A stretch of 64,000 nucleotides of DNA from Rhodococcus ruber NBRC 15591 (lineage in GTDB: Bacteria > Actinomycetota > Actinomycetes > Mycobacteriales > Mycobacteriaceae): assembly GCF_001894945.1 (NCBI RefSeq), contig NZ_BCXE01000021.1:124001-188000 (forward strand). Direction: 5' to 3'. The notes beneath the pieces are model-generated. The model saw nothing but the letters and a program-made list of their open reading frames with translations, made no database searches and was not told where the DNA came from. Shown here piece by piece: positions 13,764 to 22,705 of this stretch. A program made the position numbers and the translations under genes. How positions within the stretch are numbered: the first letter of the stretch is position 1; each line of letters opens with the position of its first letter.

Positions 13764-14495
13764 TCACCACCCGCGGCGGCGAGGCTGCGACCCGACGAGC
13801 TGTCCCTTCGCGGCGACGTCCCGGCTCCGGTAGACCACATACGGCCGGAACAGGTATCCGACGGGCGCGCTGAAGGCGTGCACCAGGCGGGTGAACGGCC
13901 ACAGCGCGAACAGGATCAAGGCGATCAGCGCGTGCAGCTGGAACGACAGGGGTGCCTGCACCATCAGATCGCCGCGCGGCTGCAGGATCCAGATGGATCG
14001 GAACCACGGCGAGACGGTCTCGCGATAGTTGTGCTCCTCCCCCACGACACCCGAGCCCATCAGAGTCGTGGCGAGTCCCGCGACGATCGCGGCGACGAGG
14101 ACGACGTACATGAGCTTGTCGTTGGCCGTCGTCGCCATGAACACCGGACCACGGGTGCGGCGACGGTAGATCAGCAACAGGATCCCGACGAGGGTGGCGA
14201 TCCCGGCGATGGTGCCCAGCGTCACCGCCTGCACGTGATACGCGTGCTGGCTCAGGCCGACCGCCTCGGTCCAGGACTGGGGAATGAGCAGACCGATTAC
14301 GTGGCCCACGATCACCACGAGGATCCCGAAGTGGAACATCGGGCTGGCGATGCGCAGCAGCCGGCTCTCGTAGAGCTGAGACGAACGCGTGGTCCAGCCG
14401 AACTTGTCGTAACGGTAGCGCCACCACGTACCTACGACGACCACGGCGATCGTGACGTACGGCGCGACATCCCAGAAGATCTCCCCTGCGGACAT
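13764..14495 (-). CDS. narI: Respiratory nitrate reductase, gamma subunit
   Basis: 243-residue membrane cytochrome b of the nitrate reductase, taking electrons from menaquinol through two hemes b to NarH. Five membrane helices are apparent. The first is PYVTIAVVVVGTWWRYRYDKFGW. SPMFHFGILVVIVGHVIGLLIP and QLHALIALILFALWPFTRLVHAFSAP carry the His residues that serve as heme ligands in the family. The ATG at 14495 is 2 nt after the narJ stop. Last gene of narKGHJI; pepR starts 84 nt downstream. Confidence 0.95.
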   Translation of the reverse strand: MSAGEIFWDVAPYVTIAVVVVGTWWRYRYDKFGWTTRSSQLYESRLLRIASPMFHFGILVVIVGHVIGLLIPQSWTEAVGLSQHAYHVQAVTLGTIAGIATLVGILLLIYRRRTRGPVFMATTANDKLMYVVLVAAIVAGLATTLMGSGVVGEEHNYRETVSPWFRSIWILQPRGDLMVQAPLSFQLHALIALILFALWPFTRLVHAFSAPVGYLFRPYVVYRSRDVAAKGQLVGSQPRRRGW

Positions 14496-14497
14496 GG

Positions 14498-15193
14498 TCA
14501 GCCGGCTCCTTCGACTCGGGTCTGCGCCGCGGCGGGTGCGGTCCGGCGCGGCGGGACCGTGAGGGTGAACGGTTCGAGACCGATCGCCTCGGCGGGTGGA
14601 CCGGCCTCGGCGAGGTGCCGGGCGCGGTGCACTTCCTGATCGCCGACCGGAGGCAACGTCGCACACACCGCCCCGATCGTCGCCGCATAGCAGGAATTGC
14701 GTTCCTCGAGTGCGATGCGGAGCACGTCGATCGGGACCCGGTGCGCGGCGAGCAGTCGCTCCCCCGCATCCGGGTCGACGGTCGCGGCGAATTCGAGCAC
14801 CACCGGCAGATGATCGGGCGCCTCGCCGGTCGGTGGCTCGACGCCGGCCTCCCGGTAGGCCTGCGCGAACGCGTGGATTGCCGTGCCGCGGTTGCGGGTG
14901 TCACCGCCGGTCCAGTACGTGAGATACATCGTCGACCGCCGGCGCATGTCGAAGGTGTCGACGTAGTCGGCCTGCGCAGCAAACGGATCGGCGTCGCGCA
15001 GGGCGGCGAGAGTCCGGCTCAACAGCTGCGCCGGTGCCCCGGTGATGTGCCCGAGAAGACCGTCGACCGTCGCGAGGCGCGACCGCAGCCCGTCGTCGGG
15101 GTATGCCAGCAGCAGCGAAGCCGCCTGCCGGATCAGCCGGTGCTGCAGTTGCCGCGACGCGGTGTCGCGCCCCCGGCGTATCCGCGCCCTCAT
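14498..15193 (-). CDS. narJ: Nitrate reductase assembly chaperone
   Basis: 231-residue TorD/NarJ family chaperone needed to insert the molybdenum cofactor in NarG before membrane attachment. Family segments are RLIRQAASLLLAYPDDGLRSRL (about residues 18-39) and QADYVDTFDMRRRSTMYLTYWTGGDTRNRG (about 71-100); YVDTFDMRRR..LYLTY is diagnostic. It overlaps narH by 4 nt and ends 2 nt before narI. It is not part of the mature enzyme. Confidence 0.95.
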   Translation of the reverse strand: MRARIRRGRDTASRQLQHRLIRQAASLLLAYPDDGLRSRLATVDGLLGHITGAPAQLLSRTLAALRDADPFAAQADYVDTFDMRRRSTMYLTYWTGGDTRNRGTAIHAFAQAYREAGVEPPTGEAPDHLPVVLEFAATVDPDAGERLLAAHRVPIDVLRIALEERNSCYAATIGAVCATLPPVGDQEVHRARHLAEAGPPAEAIGLEPFTLTVPPRRTAPAAAQTRVEGAG

Positions 15194-16866
15194 TGCCCAC
15201 TCCCCCGGTCGTCGACACGATGCCCGGCCGGGAACAACCCCTGGGGCACGCCCTTACCGTCCCAGTTGAGCAGGTTCACGCGGGAGGGATTCGACGCGTT
15301 CGCCGCCATTCCCTCGGAGGTCTGTCGCTGCCGGAGCGCGTGGAAGGTCTCCACCGCGACCGGGACCGGGCCTCCGCTGGCCTCGCCGAACGGCCCGGAG
15401 TCGTACATGCCCGGGCCGCCGTCGTACGACAGGGCGCAGTCGGTGGCGGATTCCTCGAGCCGGTGCCCCTCGGCGGCGTAGGCGGTCGGGATCACGTACC
15501 GCTCGTCGTACTTGGCCAGGGCGAGCAGGCGGTACATCTCGTACATCTGCTCCTCGGTCATGCCGACGGCGTCGGGGATCTCCGGTCGCGTGTCCCGGCC
15601 CAGGTTGATGTCCCGCATGTACGACCGCATCGCGGCGAGCCGGTGCAGCACTGCTTCGACGGCATCGGTGTCGCCCGCGGTGAACAGTCCCGCCAGATAC
15701 TCGATCGGGATGCGCAGCGATTCGAGGGCACCGAACAGATTGCCCATGTCCTCGCCGTCGTGACCGTCGCGCGAGACCGCGTCGACCACCGGGGACAGCG
15801 GCGGCACGTACCAGACCATCGGCATCGTGCGGTACTCCGGGTGCAGGGGCAACGCGACCCGGTACGTGTTGATCAACGCGTACACGGGTGACCGCTGGGC
15901 GGCCTCGATCCATTCGTCGGAGATGCCCTCGGCGCGGGCGCCGGCGATCACCTCCGGGTCTGCAGGGTCGAGCAGCACCTGTCGCAGTGCGTCGTAGAGG
16001 TCCTTCTCGTCCTCGACGGACGCGGCCTCGAGCACCCGGTCGGCGTCGTAGAGCACGAGGCCGATGTAGCGCAGCCGGCCCACGCAGGTCTCGGAGCACA
16101 CGGTCGGCAGGCCCACCTCCACGCGCGGATAGCAGAACGTGCACTTCTCGGCCTTGCCGGTCTTGTGGTTGAAATACACCTTCTTGTACGGACATCCGGA
16201 CACGCACATCCGCCAGCCGCGACAGCGGTCCTGGTCGACGAGAACGATGCCGTCCTCGACGCGCTTGTACATCGCTCCCGACGGGCACGACGAGACGCAC
16301 GACGGGTTCAGGCAGTGCTCGCAGATGCGAGGCAGATAGAACATGAAGGTCTGCTCGAGTTCGAGCCGGACCTGCTCGCCGACCTTCTTCAGGACCGGAT
16401 CGTCGGGCACGATCTCCGGGGAGCCGCCGAGGTCGTCGTCCCAGTTCGCCGACCATTCGACCTTCATCGGCTTGCCGCTGATCAGACTTCGCGGCGGCGC
16501 CACCGGGATCTGGTCGCCGAGCGGCGCGGTGGTGAGGTTCTCGTAGTCGTAGGTCCACGGCTCGTAGTAGTCGTCGATCGCCGGCATCTTCGGATTCGAG
16601 AAGATCCGGAAGAGCTTGTTCCACCGGCCGCCGTCCCGCAGCCGCAGCCGCCCGTTGCGGTCGCGGATCCATCCGCCCCGCCAGCGTTCCTGGTCCTCGT
16701 AGGTGCGCGGGTATCCCTGGCCGGGGCGGGTCTCGACGTTGTTGAACCACACGTACTCGGTGCCGGATCGGTTGGTCCAGGCCTGCTTACAGGTGACCGA
16801 GCAGGTATGGCAGCCGATGCACTTGTCGAGGTTCATCACCATCGCCATCTGGGCCATCACCTTCAT
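15190..16866 (-). CDS. narH: Respiratory nitrate reductase, beta subunit
   Basis: 558-residue electron-transfer subunit with four Fe-S clusters. The Cys groups are CIGCHTCSVTC (about residues 16-26), CEHCLNPSCVSSC (about 184-196), CRGWRMCVSGC (about 217-227) and CTFCYPRVEVGLPTVCSETC (about 244-263). The Trp in CRGW replaces the fourth Cys of one cluster, as expected for the [3Fe-4S] centre of NarH, so it is normal. Start ATG 16866; internal Met codons at 16857 and nearby are alternatives. It overlaps narJ by 4 nt. Confidence 0.96.
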   Translation of the reverse strand: MKVMAQMAMVMNLDKCIGCHTCSVTCKQAWTNRSGTEYVWFNNVETRPGQGYPRTYEDQERWRGGWIRDRNGRLRLRDGGRWNKLFRIFSNPKMPAIDDYYEPWTYDYENLTTAPLGDQIPVAPPRSLISGKPMKVEWSANWDDDLGGSPEIVPDDPVLKKVGEQVRLELEQTFMFYLPRICEHCLNPSCVSSCPSGAMYKRVEDGIVLVDQDRCRGWRMCVSGCPYKKVYFNHKTGKAEKCTFCYPRVEVGLPTVCSETCVGRLRYIGLVLYDADRVLEAASVEDEKDLYDALRQVLLDPADPEVIAGARAEGISDEWIEAAQRSPVYALINTYRVALPLHPEYRTMPMVWYVPPLSPVVDAVSRDGHDGEDMGNLFGALESLRIPIEYLAGLFTAGDTDAVEAVLHRLAAMRSYMRDINLGRDTRPEIPDAVGMTEEQMYEMYRLLALAKYDERYVIPTAYAAEGHRLEESATDCALSYDGGPGMYDSGPFGEASGGPVPVAVETFHALRQRQTSEGMAANASNPSRVNLLNWDGKGVPQGLFPAGHRVDDRGSGQ

Positions 16867-16906
16867 GCCGGCCTCGCTTCGCTGGTCGTGGTCGTGGGCA
16901 TCGACA

Positions 16907-19900
16907 TCAGTACCTGACCTCCTGCGACCGGCGGCGTACGACCGTCACCTCGTCGCGTTGATTTCCGGTGGGCCCGAGGTAGTTGAACGCGAAGGCGGTC
17001 TGCGCGTAGCCACCCGCCATGTGGGTGGGTTTGATCAGGATCTTCGTGAGCGAGTTGTGGATGCCGCCGCGGGTACCGGTGGTCTCGGTGAGCGGCACAT
17101 CGATGGTGCGCTCCTGCGCGTGGTAGACGTACACGACACCCTCGGGCATGCGGTGCGAGACGATCGCGCGGCACACCACGACGCCGTTGCGGTTGACGGC
17201 CTCGACCCAGTCGTTGTCCCGCACCGAGATCTTCGCCGCGTCCGCCGGACTCATCCACATGGTCGGTCCGCCGCGCGAGAGCGAGAGCATGAACAGGTTG
17301 TCCTGGTACTCGGAGTGGATCGACCACTTCGAGTGCGGGGTCAGGTACCGCACGGTCAGTCCGACGCCGTCGCCGCTGCCGACGGCCGGTTCACTGCCGC
17401 TGCCGCTGCCGACGGCCGGTTCACCGAACAGGCGCGACATGTCCAGCGGCGGGCGGTAGGTGGGGAGTTGTTCGCCGAGTTCCTCGATCCAGTCGTGATC
17501 GACGTAGAAGTGCATGCGGCCGGTGAGCGTGTGGAACGGTTTGAGTTCCTCGATGTTCACCGTGAACGGGGCGTAGCGGCGCCCACCGGTCTCGCTGCCG
17601 GACCATTCCGGGCTGGTGATCACGGGGACCGGGCGGGACTGCGTGTCGGCGTAGGTGATACGGCGTTCCTCACTGCCCTCGGCGAGGTGCACGAGCCGGC
17701 GGCCGGTACGCTTCTGGAGTTCGCGGAAGCCCTCGACCGCGAGCCGTCCGTTCGAGGTGCCCGACAGCGCGAGGATGACGTCGGCCATGCGTTCGGCGCT
17801 GGTGACCGCCGGGCGGCCCTCGCCCGCACCGGAATTCATCACGCCGAACTTCTCGGCGAGTTCCGCGACCTCCTGCACCGGGTGCGTCGTGACGCCCTTG
17901 GTGGTCAGGCCGAGGGTGTCGACGAGCGGCCCGAGGGTCGACCACTTGTCGGCGATCGCCCCGTAGTCCCGTTCGACGACCGCGAGCGGGCCCATGGTCC
18001 TGCCCGGGACCGGCACCTCCCCGGTCACGCGCCAGTTGTTCTCCGTGCCCGACGGATACGCCATCGCCCCCGGGGTGTCGTGCTGCAGAGTGCCGAGCAC
18101 GATGTCGGTGCGGGTGCCGAGGTGCTTCGACGCCAGCGCGCTGAACACCTTCGCGACGGCGCCGAATGCCTCGTAGTCGGAACGGGTCTCCCACGGCGGG
18201 TCGATCGCGGGACTGAACGCGTGGATATAGGGATGCATGTCGGTGCTCGACAGGTCGCCCTTCTCGTACCATGTCGCGGCGGGCAGCACCACGTCGGAGA
18301 ACAGGGTGGTCGACGTCATCCGGAAGTCGATCGACATCAGCAGGTCGAGTTTGCCTTCGGGCACCTCGTCCGGACCTTCGACGTCGTGTGGACGCTGGTC
18401 CGGGCCGGTGGGGGCGCCCTGGATGTTGGCGTCGGTCCCGAGCAGGTGCCGCAGGAAGTACTCGTTGCCCTTGCTGGACGAGCCGAGCAGGTTGGACCGC
18501 CACACGTTCAGCACCCGCGGCCAGTTGCGCGGGTTGTCCGGGTCGGTGACCGACAGCTTCACCTCGCCGCTCGCGAGTTTCCGGGCGACGTACGCGGGGA
18601 TGTCCTCGCCTGCTGCTCGCGCCTCGTCGGCGAGGTCGTGCGTGTTGCGATCGAACTGCGGGTAGAACGGAGTCCACCCCATCGCGACGGCGGAGACCAT
18701 CACGTCCATCGTGTGCTTGTCGCGGAACCGGCCCCGCCCGAGCGGGCTCGCGAGCGCGTCGGCGCGGTACCCGTCGTAGCGCCACTGGTCCGTGTGGACG
18801 TACCAGTAGGAGGTTCCCGCCATCTGCCGAGGCGGGCGGGACCAGTCCGTTCCCATGGCCATCGCGGCCCACCCGGTGACCGGACGGCACTTCTCCTGAC
18901 CCACGTAGTGTGCCCAGCCGCCGCCGTTGCGGCCCATGGAACCGGTGAGCATCAGCAAGGCGAGAATTGCCCGGTAGGTGGTGTCGCCGTGGAACCACTG
19001 GCAGATGCCGGCACCCATGATGATCATGGACCGGCCGCCGGATTCCTCCGCGTTGCGGGCGAACTCGCGCGCGATCCGGACGGCCTGTGCGGCGGAGACC
19101 CCGGTGATCGGCTCCTGCCAGGCGGGGGTGTACGGCGAGGCCGGGTCGTCGTACCCGCTGGGCCAGTGTCCGGGCAGTCCCGGACGCGCGACGCCGTACT
19201 GGGCCAGCATGAGGTCGAACACCGTGCACACCAGATGTCCGCCCACCCGCCGCACGGGGACGCCGCGTTCGACGGTCTCGCCGTGGCCGTCGACGGTGTC
19301 GAAACCGGGCAGATGGACGAGCGCGGTCTCGTCCGCGGCGTCGTCCCGATGCGCGACGGTCAGCGCCGGCACGAGATCGCCCAGGTCCAGGTTCCATTTT
19401 CCGGCTCCGTCGTCGCCGTAGCGGAACCCGAGGGAGCCGTGCGGCACCGCGACCGTGTCGGTGGCACCGTCGAGCAGCACCGGCTTGAACGCCGCGTTCT
19501 CCACGTCCTGGCCGAGGTCGGCGGCGGTGAGGTTCTTGCCGGGCACCAGCCTGCCGTCGCGTTCCTCGAGCCGGACCAGGAACGGCAGGTCGGTGTACCG
19601 GCGGACGTAGTCGACGAAGAACGGCACCCGCCGTCGCACGAAGCACTCGGTGAGCACGACGTGCCCCATCGCCATGGCCAGCGCCCCGTCGGTGCCCGCC
19701 GCGCACGGCATCCACTCGTCGGCGAACTTCGTGTTGTCGGCGTAGTCGGGGCTGACGACGACGACCTTGGTGCCGCGGTAACGGACCTCGGTCATCCAGT
19801 GCGCGTCCGGTGTCCGGGTGACGGGGACGTTCGATCCCCACATCATCAGGTACGCCGCGTCCCACCAGTCGCCGGACTCCGGCACGTCGGTCTGGTCGCC

Positions 19901-20629
19901 GAACACCTGGGGCGATGCGACGGGCAGGTCGGCGTACCAGTCGTAGAAGGAGGTCATGACGCCGCCGATCAACTCGACGAACCGGGAACCGGCCGCGAAC
20001 GACACCATCGACATCGCCGGGATGGGCGAGAATCCGGCCACCCGGTCGGGGCCGTACTCCTTGACGGTGTGCACGTGCGCGGCGGCGATCATCTCGGTGG
20101 CCTCGGCCCACGTGACCCGGACCAGACCGCCCTTGCCGCGGGCCCGCTGGTACCGGCGGCGTCGCTGCGGGTCGTTCTGGATGTCGGCCCAGGCCAGCAC
20201 GGGGTCACCGAGCCGGGCCCTGGCCTCGCGGAACATCTCGACGAGCACGCCGCGGGCGTAGGGATAGCGCACCCGCGTCGGCGAGTAGGTGTACCACGAG
20301 AACGCCGCCCCGCGCGGGCAGCCGCGGGGTTCGTACTCGGGACGGTCCGGTCCCACCGTGGGATAGTCCGTCTCCTGCGTCTCCCAGGTGATGATCCCGT
20401 CCTTGACGTAGATCTTCCACGAGCACGACCCGGTGCAGTTGACGCCGTGGGTGGAGCGAACCACCTTGTCGTGACTCCAGCGGTCACGGTAGAAGACGTC
20501 ACCTTCGCGGCCGCCGCGGCGGGTGATCGTACGACCGTCCGCGGAGATCTCCCCCGAGGTGAAGAAACGTCCGCTGCTGCGCAGCAACTCTTCGGCGGCA
20601 CCGCCGGTGTGGTGGATGGTCACATGCAC
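16907..20629 (-). CDS. narG: Respiratory nitrate reductase, alpha (catalytic) subunit
   Basis: 1240-residue molybdopterin (bis-MGD) subunit that reduces nitrate to nitrite on the cytoplasmic face. The N-terminal HGVNCTGSCSWKIYVKDGIITWE (about residues 60-82) supplies the His/Cys ligands of the FS0 cluster. RGCPRGAAFSWYTYSPTRVRYPYARG follows. SMVSFAAGSRFVELIGGVMTSFYDWYADLP is the active-site region, where the Asp ligand of molybdenum lies in NarG. No Tat twin-Arg is evident beyond the vestigial N-terminus typical of NarG. A 30-bp in-frame duplication (17372-17431) gives EPAVGSGSGS followed by EPAVGSGDGV near residues 1068-1087. narH starts 40 nt downstream and narK ends 18 nt upstream. Confidence 0.97.
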   Translation of the reverse strand: MHVTIHHTGGAAEELLRSSGRFFTSGEISADGRTITRRGGREGDVFYRDRWSHDKVVRSTHGVNCTGSCSWKIYVKDGIITWETQETDYPTVGPDRPEYEPRGCPRGAAFSWYTYSPTRVRYPYARGVLVEMFREARARLGDPVLAWADIQNDPQRRRRYQRARGKGGLVRVTWAEATEMIAAAHVHTVKEYGPDRVAGFSPIPAMSMVSFAAGSRFVELIGGVMTSFYDWYADLPVASPQVFGDQTDVPESGDWWDAAYLMMWGSNVPVTRTPDAHWMTEVRYRGTKVVVVSPDYADNTKFADEWMPCAAGTDGALAMAMGHVVLTECFVRRRVPFFVDYVRRYTDLPFLVRLEERDGRLVPGKNLTAADLGQDVENAAFKPVLLDGATDTVAVPHGSLGFRYGDDGAGKWNLDLGDLVPALTVAHRDDAADETALVHLPGFDTVDGHGETVERGVPVRRVGGHLVCTVFDLMLAQYGVARPGLPGHWPSGYDDPASPYTPAWQEPITGVSAAQAVRIAREFARNAEESGGRSMIIMGAGICQWFHGDTTYRAILALLMLTGSMGRNGGGWAHYVGQEKCRPVTGWAAMAMGTDWSRPPRQMAGTSYWYVHTDQWRYDGYRADALASPLGRGRFRDKHTMDVMVSAVAMGWTPFYPQFDRNTHDLADEARAAGEDIPAYVARKLASGEVKLSVTDPDNPRNWPRVLNVWRSNLLGSSSKGNEYFLRHLLGTDANIQGAPTGPDQRPHDVEGPDEVPEGKLDLLMSIDFRMTSTTLFSDVVLPAATWYEKGDLSSTDMHPYIHAFSPAIDPPWETRSDYEAFGAVAKVFSALASKHLGTRTDIVLGTLQHDTPGAMAYPSGTENNWRVTGEVPVPGRTMGPLAVVERDYGAIADKWSTLGPLVDTLGLTTKGVTTHPVQEVAELAEKFGVMNSGAGEGRPAVTSAERMADVILALSGTSNGRLAVEGFRELQKRTGRRLVHLAEGSEERRITYADTQSRPVPVITSPEWSGSETGGRRYAPFTVNIEELKPFHTLTGRMHFYVDHDWIEELGEQLPTYRPPLDMSRLFGEPAVGSGSGSEPAVGSGDGVGLTVRYLTPHSKWSIHSEYQDNLFMLSLSRGGPTMWMSPADAAKISVRDNDWVEAVNRNGVVVCRAIVSHRMPEGVVYVYHAQERTIDVPLTETTGTRGGIHNSLTKILIKPTHMAGGYAQTAFAFNYLGPTGNQRDEVTVVRRRSQEVRY
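17372..17431 (-). repeat. In-frame 30-bp duplication inside narG
   Basis: Two copies with a 30-nt period encode the decapeptides EPAVGSGSGS and EPAVGSGDGV in NarG. The 20-nt core GCCGCTGCCGACGGCCGGTT (plus strand) occurs at 17372 and again at 17402. This Gly/Ser/Ala insertion lies in a probable surface loop before the conserved VRYLTPHSKWSIHSEYQ segment. Confidence 0.75.
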
Positions 20630-20647
20630 TCCTTCGGGACGGAATCG

Positions 20648-21862
20648 TCAGCGGCTGTCGGCCTGCACGGGCTCGTGCGCGTGCAGCTTCACCGCGGTGT
20701 AGACGAGCGCGACGAGCGCGGTCGCCACGAGCAGCAGCAGACCGATGGTGTAGTCGTTGTCGGCGGAGTCGTAGGTGGCGCCCATGACGAGCGGCGGAAA
20801 GTACCCGCCGAGCCCGCCGGCGGCCGCGACGAGGCCGGTGACCGATCCCACGGACGTGGCGGGTGCGCGACGCGCCACCCACGCGAAGACGCCACCGGTG
20901 CCGATGCCGAGGAAGATCGCGAGCAGGATGAACGTCGCCGCGGACCACACGTCCGGGGGCGGCTGGGCGATCGCAATCGCGGCCATCGCTGCCGTCCCGG
21001 CGAACGACACGAGCACGACGTACTTCGGGGCGATGCGGTCGGACAGGGCACCCCCGATCGGCCGGGCCAGCACTGCGGCCAGAGCGAACGCCGCTGTCCG
21101 CGCGCCGGCGTCGACAGCGGAGAAGCCGTAGATCGTCTTGATGTAGGTGGGAAGGTAGTTGCTGAAGGCCACGAAGCCACCGAAGACGACCGCGTAGAGG
21201 AACGACATCTCCCAGGTCACGCGGAGTTTCAGCGCAGCGGCAAGCTTCGGGACGACCGCGTCGGTGTTCGGGCGGAACTGCGGCGAATCACGCATCACGA
21301 GGAAGCACACCCCTGCCGTGACGGCAAGCGCCGCGGCGACGATGACGTGGGTTACCAGCAGCCCGAACCACTCTGCGAACCGCGGAGTGAAGAACGCGGA
21401 CAGGGCCGTCCCCACCATGCCGGCTCCGAAGACGCCGGTCGCGAAGCCCCGCCTGGACGCCTCGTACCAGTTGTTGGCGAACGGGATACCCACTGCGAAG
21501 ATCGTTCCGGCGATACCGAGGAAGAAGCCGAAGACGAGCAACAGAGGGTAGGAGCCGACGCTGCCGGCCACACCGACGGCGAGCACCGGGACGATCGAGG
21601 CCAGCGAGATCGCGATGAACATGACGCGGCCGCCGTAACGATCCGTGAGCGAGCCCACCACGATGCGCCCCAGGGATCCTACGAGAATGGGCGTCGCGAC
21701 GAGGATCGAGGCCTGTGTACTGCTGAGCGAGAGGTCGCCCGCATACGTCGTGGACAAGGGGCCGATCATGTTCCATGCCCAGAAATTGATTGCCGAGACC
21801 CACGTTGCCAGCGCGAGGTTCGAGCTCCGCCGCGCCTCTGTAACACCTACCGAAGCCGTCAC
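20648..21862 (-). CDS. narK: Nitrate/nitrite transporter (MFS)
   Basis: 404-residue major-facilitator protein with 12 predicted helices. The nitrate signature region is NLALATWVSAINFWAWNMIGPLSTTYAG at residues about 15-42, LGRIVVGSLTDRYGGRVMF is the loop 2-3 motif, and GIAGTIFAVGIPFANNWYEASRRGFATGVFGAGMVGTALS contains the conserved Gly-rich nitrate motif. It imports nitrate and/or exports nitrite for NarGHJI. The start is GTG 21862. By eye the first 60 codons use more A/T in third positions than neighbouring housekeeping genes, consistent with acquisition. Likely first gene of narKGHJI. Confidence 0.93.
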   Translation of the reverse strand: MTASVGVTEARRSSNLALATWVSAINFWAWNMIGPLSTTYAGDLSLSSTQASILVATPILVGSLGRIVVGSLTDRYGGRVMFIAISLASIVPVLAVGVAGSVGSYPLLLVFGFFLGIAGTIFAVGIPFANNWYEASRRGFATGVFGAGMVGTALSAFFTPRFAEWFGLLVTHVIVAAALAVTAGVCFLVMRDSPQFRPNTDAVVPKLAAALKLRVTWEMSFLYAVVFGGFVAFSNYLPTYIKTIYGFSAVDAGARTAAFALAAVLARPIGGALSDRIAPKYVVLVSFAGTAAMAAIAIAQPPPDVWSAATFILLAIFLGIGTGGVFAWVARRAPATSVGSVTGLVAAAGGLGGYFPPLVMGATYDSADNDYTIGLLLLVATALVALVYTAVKLHAHEPVQADSR

Positions 21863-21986
21863 GGATCCAGCAAATCATCGATACGCGCACGCGGGGTGAA
21901 TTCGAGGAAAGTACCGACGGTCCGTTCCGCCCCGGAGCCGCGGCAGGGGCGGGTGCTCCTCCTGTTCGAGGCCGGGTGTTCACCCT

Positions 21987-22025
21987 CGGGCTGCGGTTTC
22001 GGGCTGCGGTTTCGGCCTGCGGTTT
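21987..22025. repeat. Three 13-bp direct repeats upstream of narK
   Basis: CGGGCTGCGGTTT occurs twice (21987-21999, 22000-22012) and a third copy with one change, CGGCCTGCGGTTT, follows (22013-22025). The array lies about 125 bp upstream of the narK start, in the 278-bp gap before the small ORF at 22141. Iterated sites like this could bind a regulator. Apart from it I see no gene in the gap. Confidence 0.6.
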
Positions 22026-22140
22026 CACCCTCCAGGGGTGAGGCGCCGCACAGGGGTACGACCTACCGTCGGAATCGACCGCGGATTCACTCGCGGCCGA
22101 AAGGCGCACCCGCGTCCCGATCGAACGAAGTGGATCGACG

Positions 22141-22380
22141 ATGACCGCACCCACTCACTCCACCGTCCGTACCCGCGCGCAGAACGCGACGTCACGCAGG
22201 GGCGGTGCGTCCCGCCACGACATGCCCTGGTCGCTGCCGATTCCGGCCATCGTCCTCGGCGCCGCAGCGGCCGCCGCGGCACCCGTGGGGGCGTACACCG
22301 GCTCCGTTCTCGCCGGCGTCGTCACTGCGGCGGCAACGACCGCGGCCGTGGCGTCCGCCGCGTTGATGATCCGGGCCTGA
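22141..22380 (+). CDS. Small hypothetical membrane protein
   Basis: 79 codons with the strong G/C third-position bias of real genes here. The N-terminal 27 residues are polar and basic (THSTVRTRAQNATSRRGGASRHD). Residues about 33-77 form one or two hydrophobic, Ala/Val-rich helices (IPAIVLGAAAAAAAPVGAYTGSVLAGVV...). No family recognised. The ribosome site is weak (AAGTGGAT before the ATG). It is divergent from narK and upstream of the LuxR gene, so it may belong to the nitrate block. Confidence 0.45.
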   Translation: MTAPTHSTVRTRAQNATSRRGGASRHDMPWSLPIPAIVLGAAAAAAAPVGAYTGSVLAGVVTAAATTAAVASAALMIRA

Positions 22381-22425
22381 CCCTCAGCCCTCGACGATCC
22401 CTACCGGGAACTCCCGAAGGACCCC

Positions 22426-22614
22426 ATGAGGAGACGACAGACCGCGGGTGGCCTCACCCCGACGGCCACGATGACCACCGAAGAGATCAAGACCCGGATC
22501 ACCGCGATGTTCGACTACGGGAACGACACTGTTCCCGGGTCCGACCGCGCCGCGGAGGAACGGTCGCAGGCGCCGGAGCGCGGTCGATCCGTCACCGGCT
22601 CGCCGGGCACGTGA
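22426..22614 (+). CDS. Small hypothetical protein
   Basis: 62 codons, or 47 if the internal ATG at 22471 (MTTEEIKTRITAMFDYGND) is used. AAGGA lies just before the ATG at 22426. Codon third positions are GC-rich. The part from residue 16 looks like a short helix followed by a polar, disordered tail. No family recognised. It sits 45 nt after the small membrane ORF and 91 nt before the LuxR start. It may be a real small gene or a chance frame. Confidence 0.3.
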   Translation: MRRRQTAGGLTPTATMTTEEIKTRITAMFDYGNDTVPGSDRAAEERSQAPERGRSVTGSPGT

Positions 22615-22693
22615 CCCGGCTTCCGATCCGCCTCCGTTCACCGCGGATCACCGAACCCGTCCCATGACGAGGGCACCGGCCGCCGCACAGGAC

Positions 22694-22705
22694 TACTCTC
22701 GTCGC
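22694..22705 (+). promoter_or_regulatory. Leaderless -10 box of the LuxR regulator
   Basis: TACTCT (22694-22699) matches TANNNT and lies 6 nt before the ATG at 22706, with no Shine-Dalgarno. No good -35 element was seen. This favours 22706 over the upstream in-frame ATG at 22664. Confidence 0.45.

Noticed and set aside
15190-16866. Missing Cys (CRGW) in NarH
   Set aside because: Trp at this place is the normal feature of the [3Fe-4S] cluster of NarH.
16703-22144. Very long plus-strand open frame (over 1800 codons)
   Set aside because: It lies fully antisense to narH, narG and narK. It is a by-product of GC-rich third positions and has no recognisable domain.
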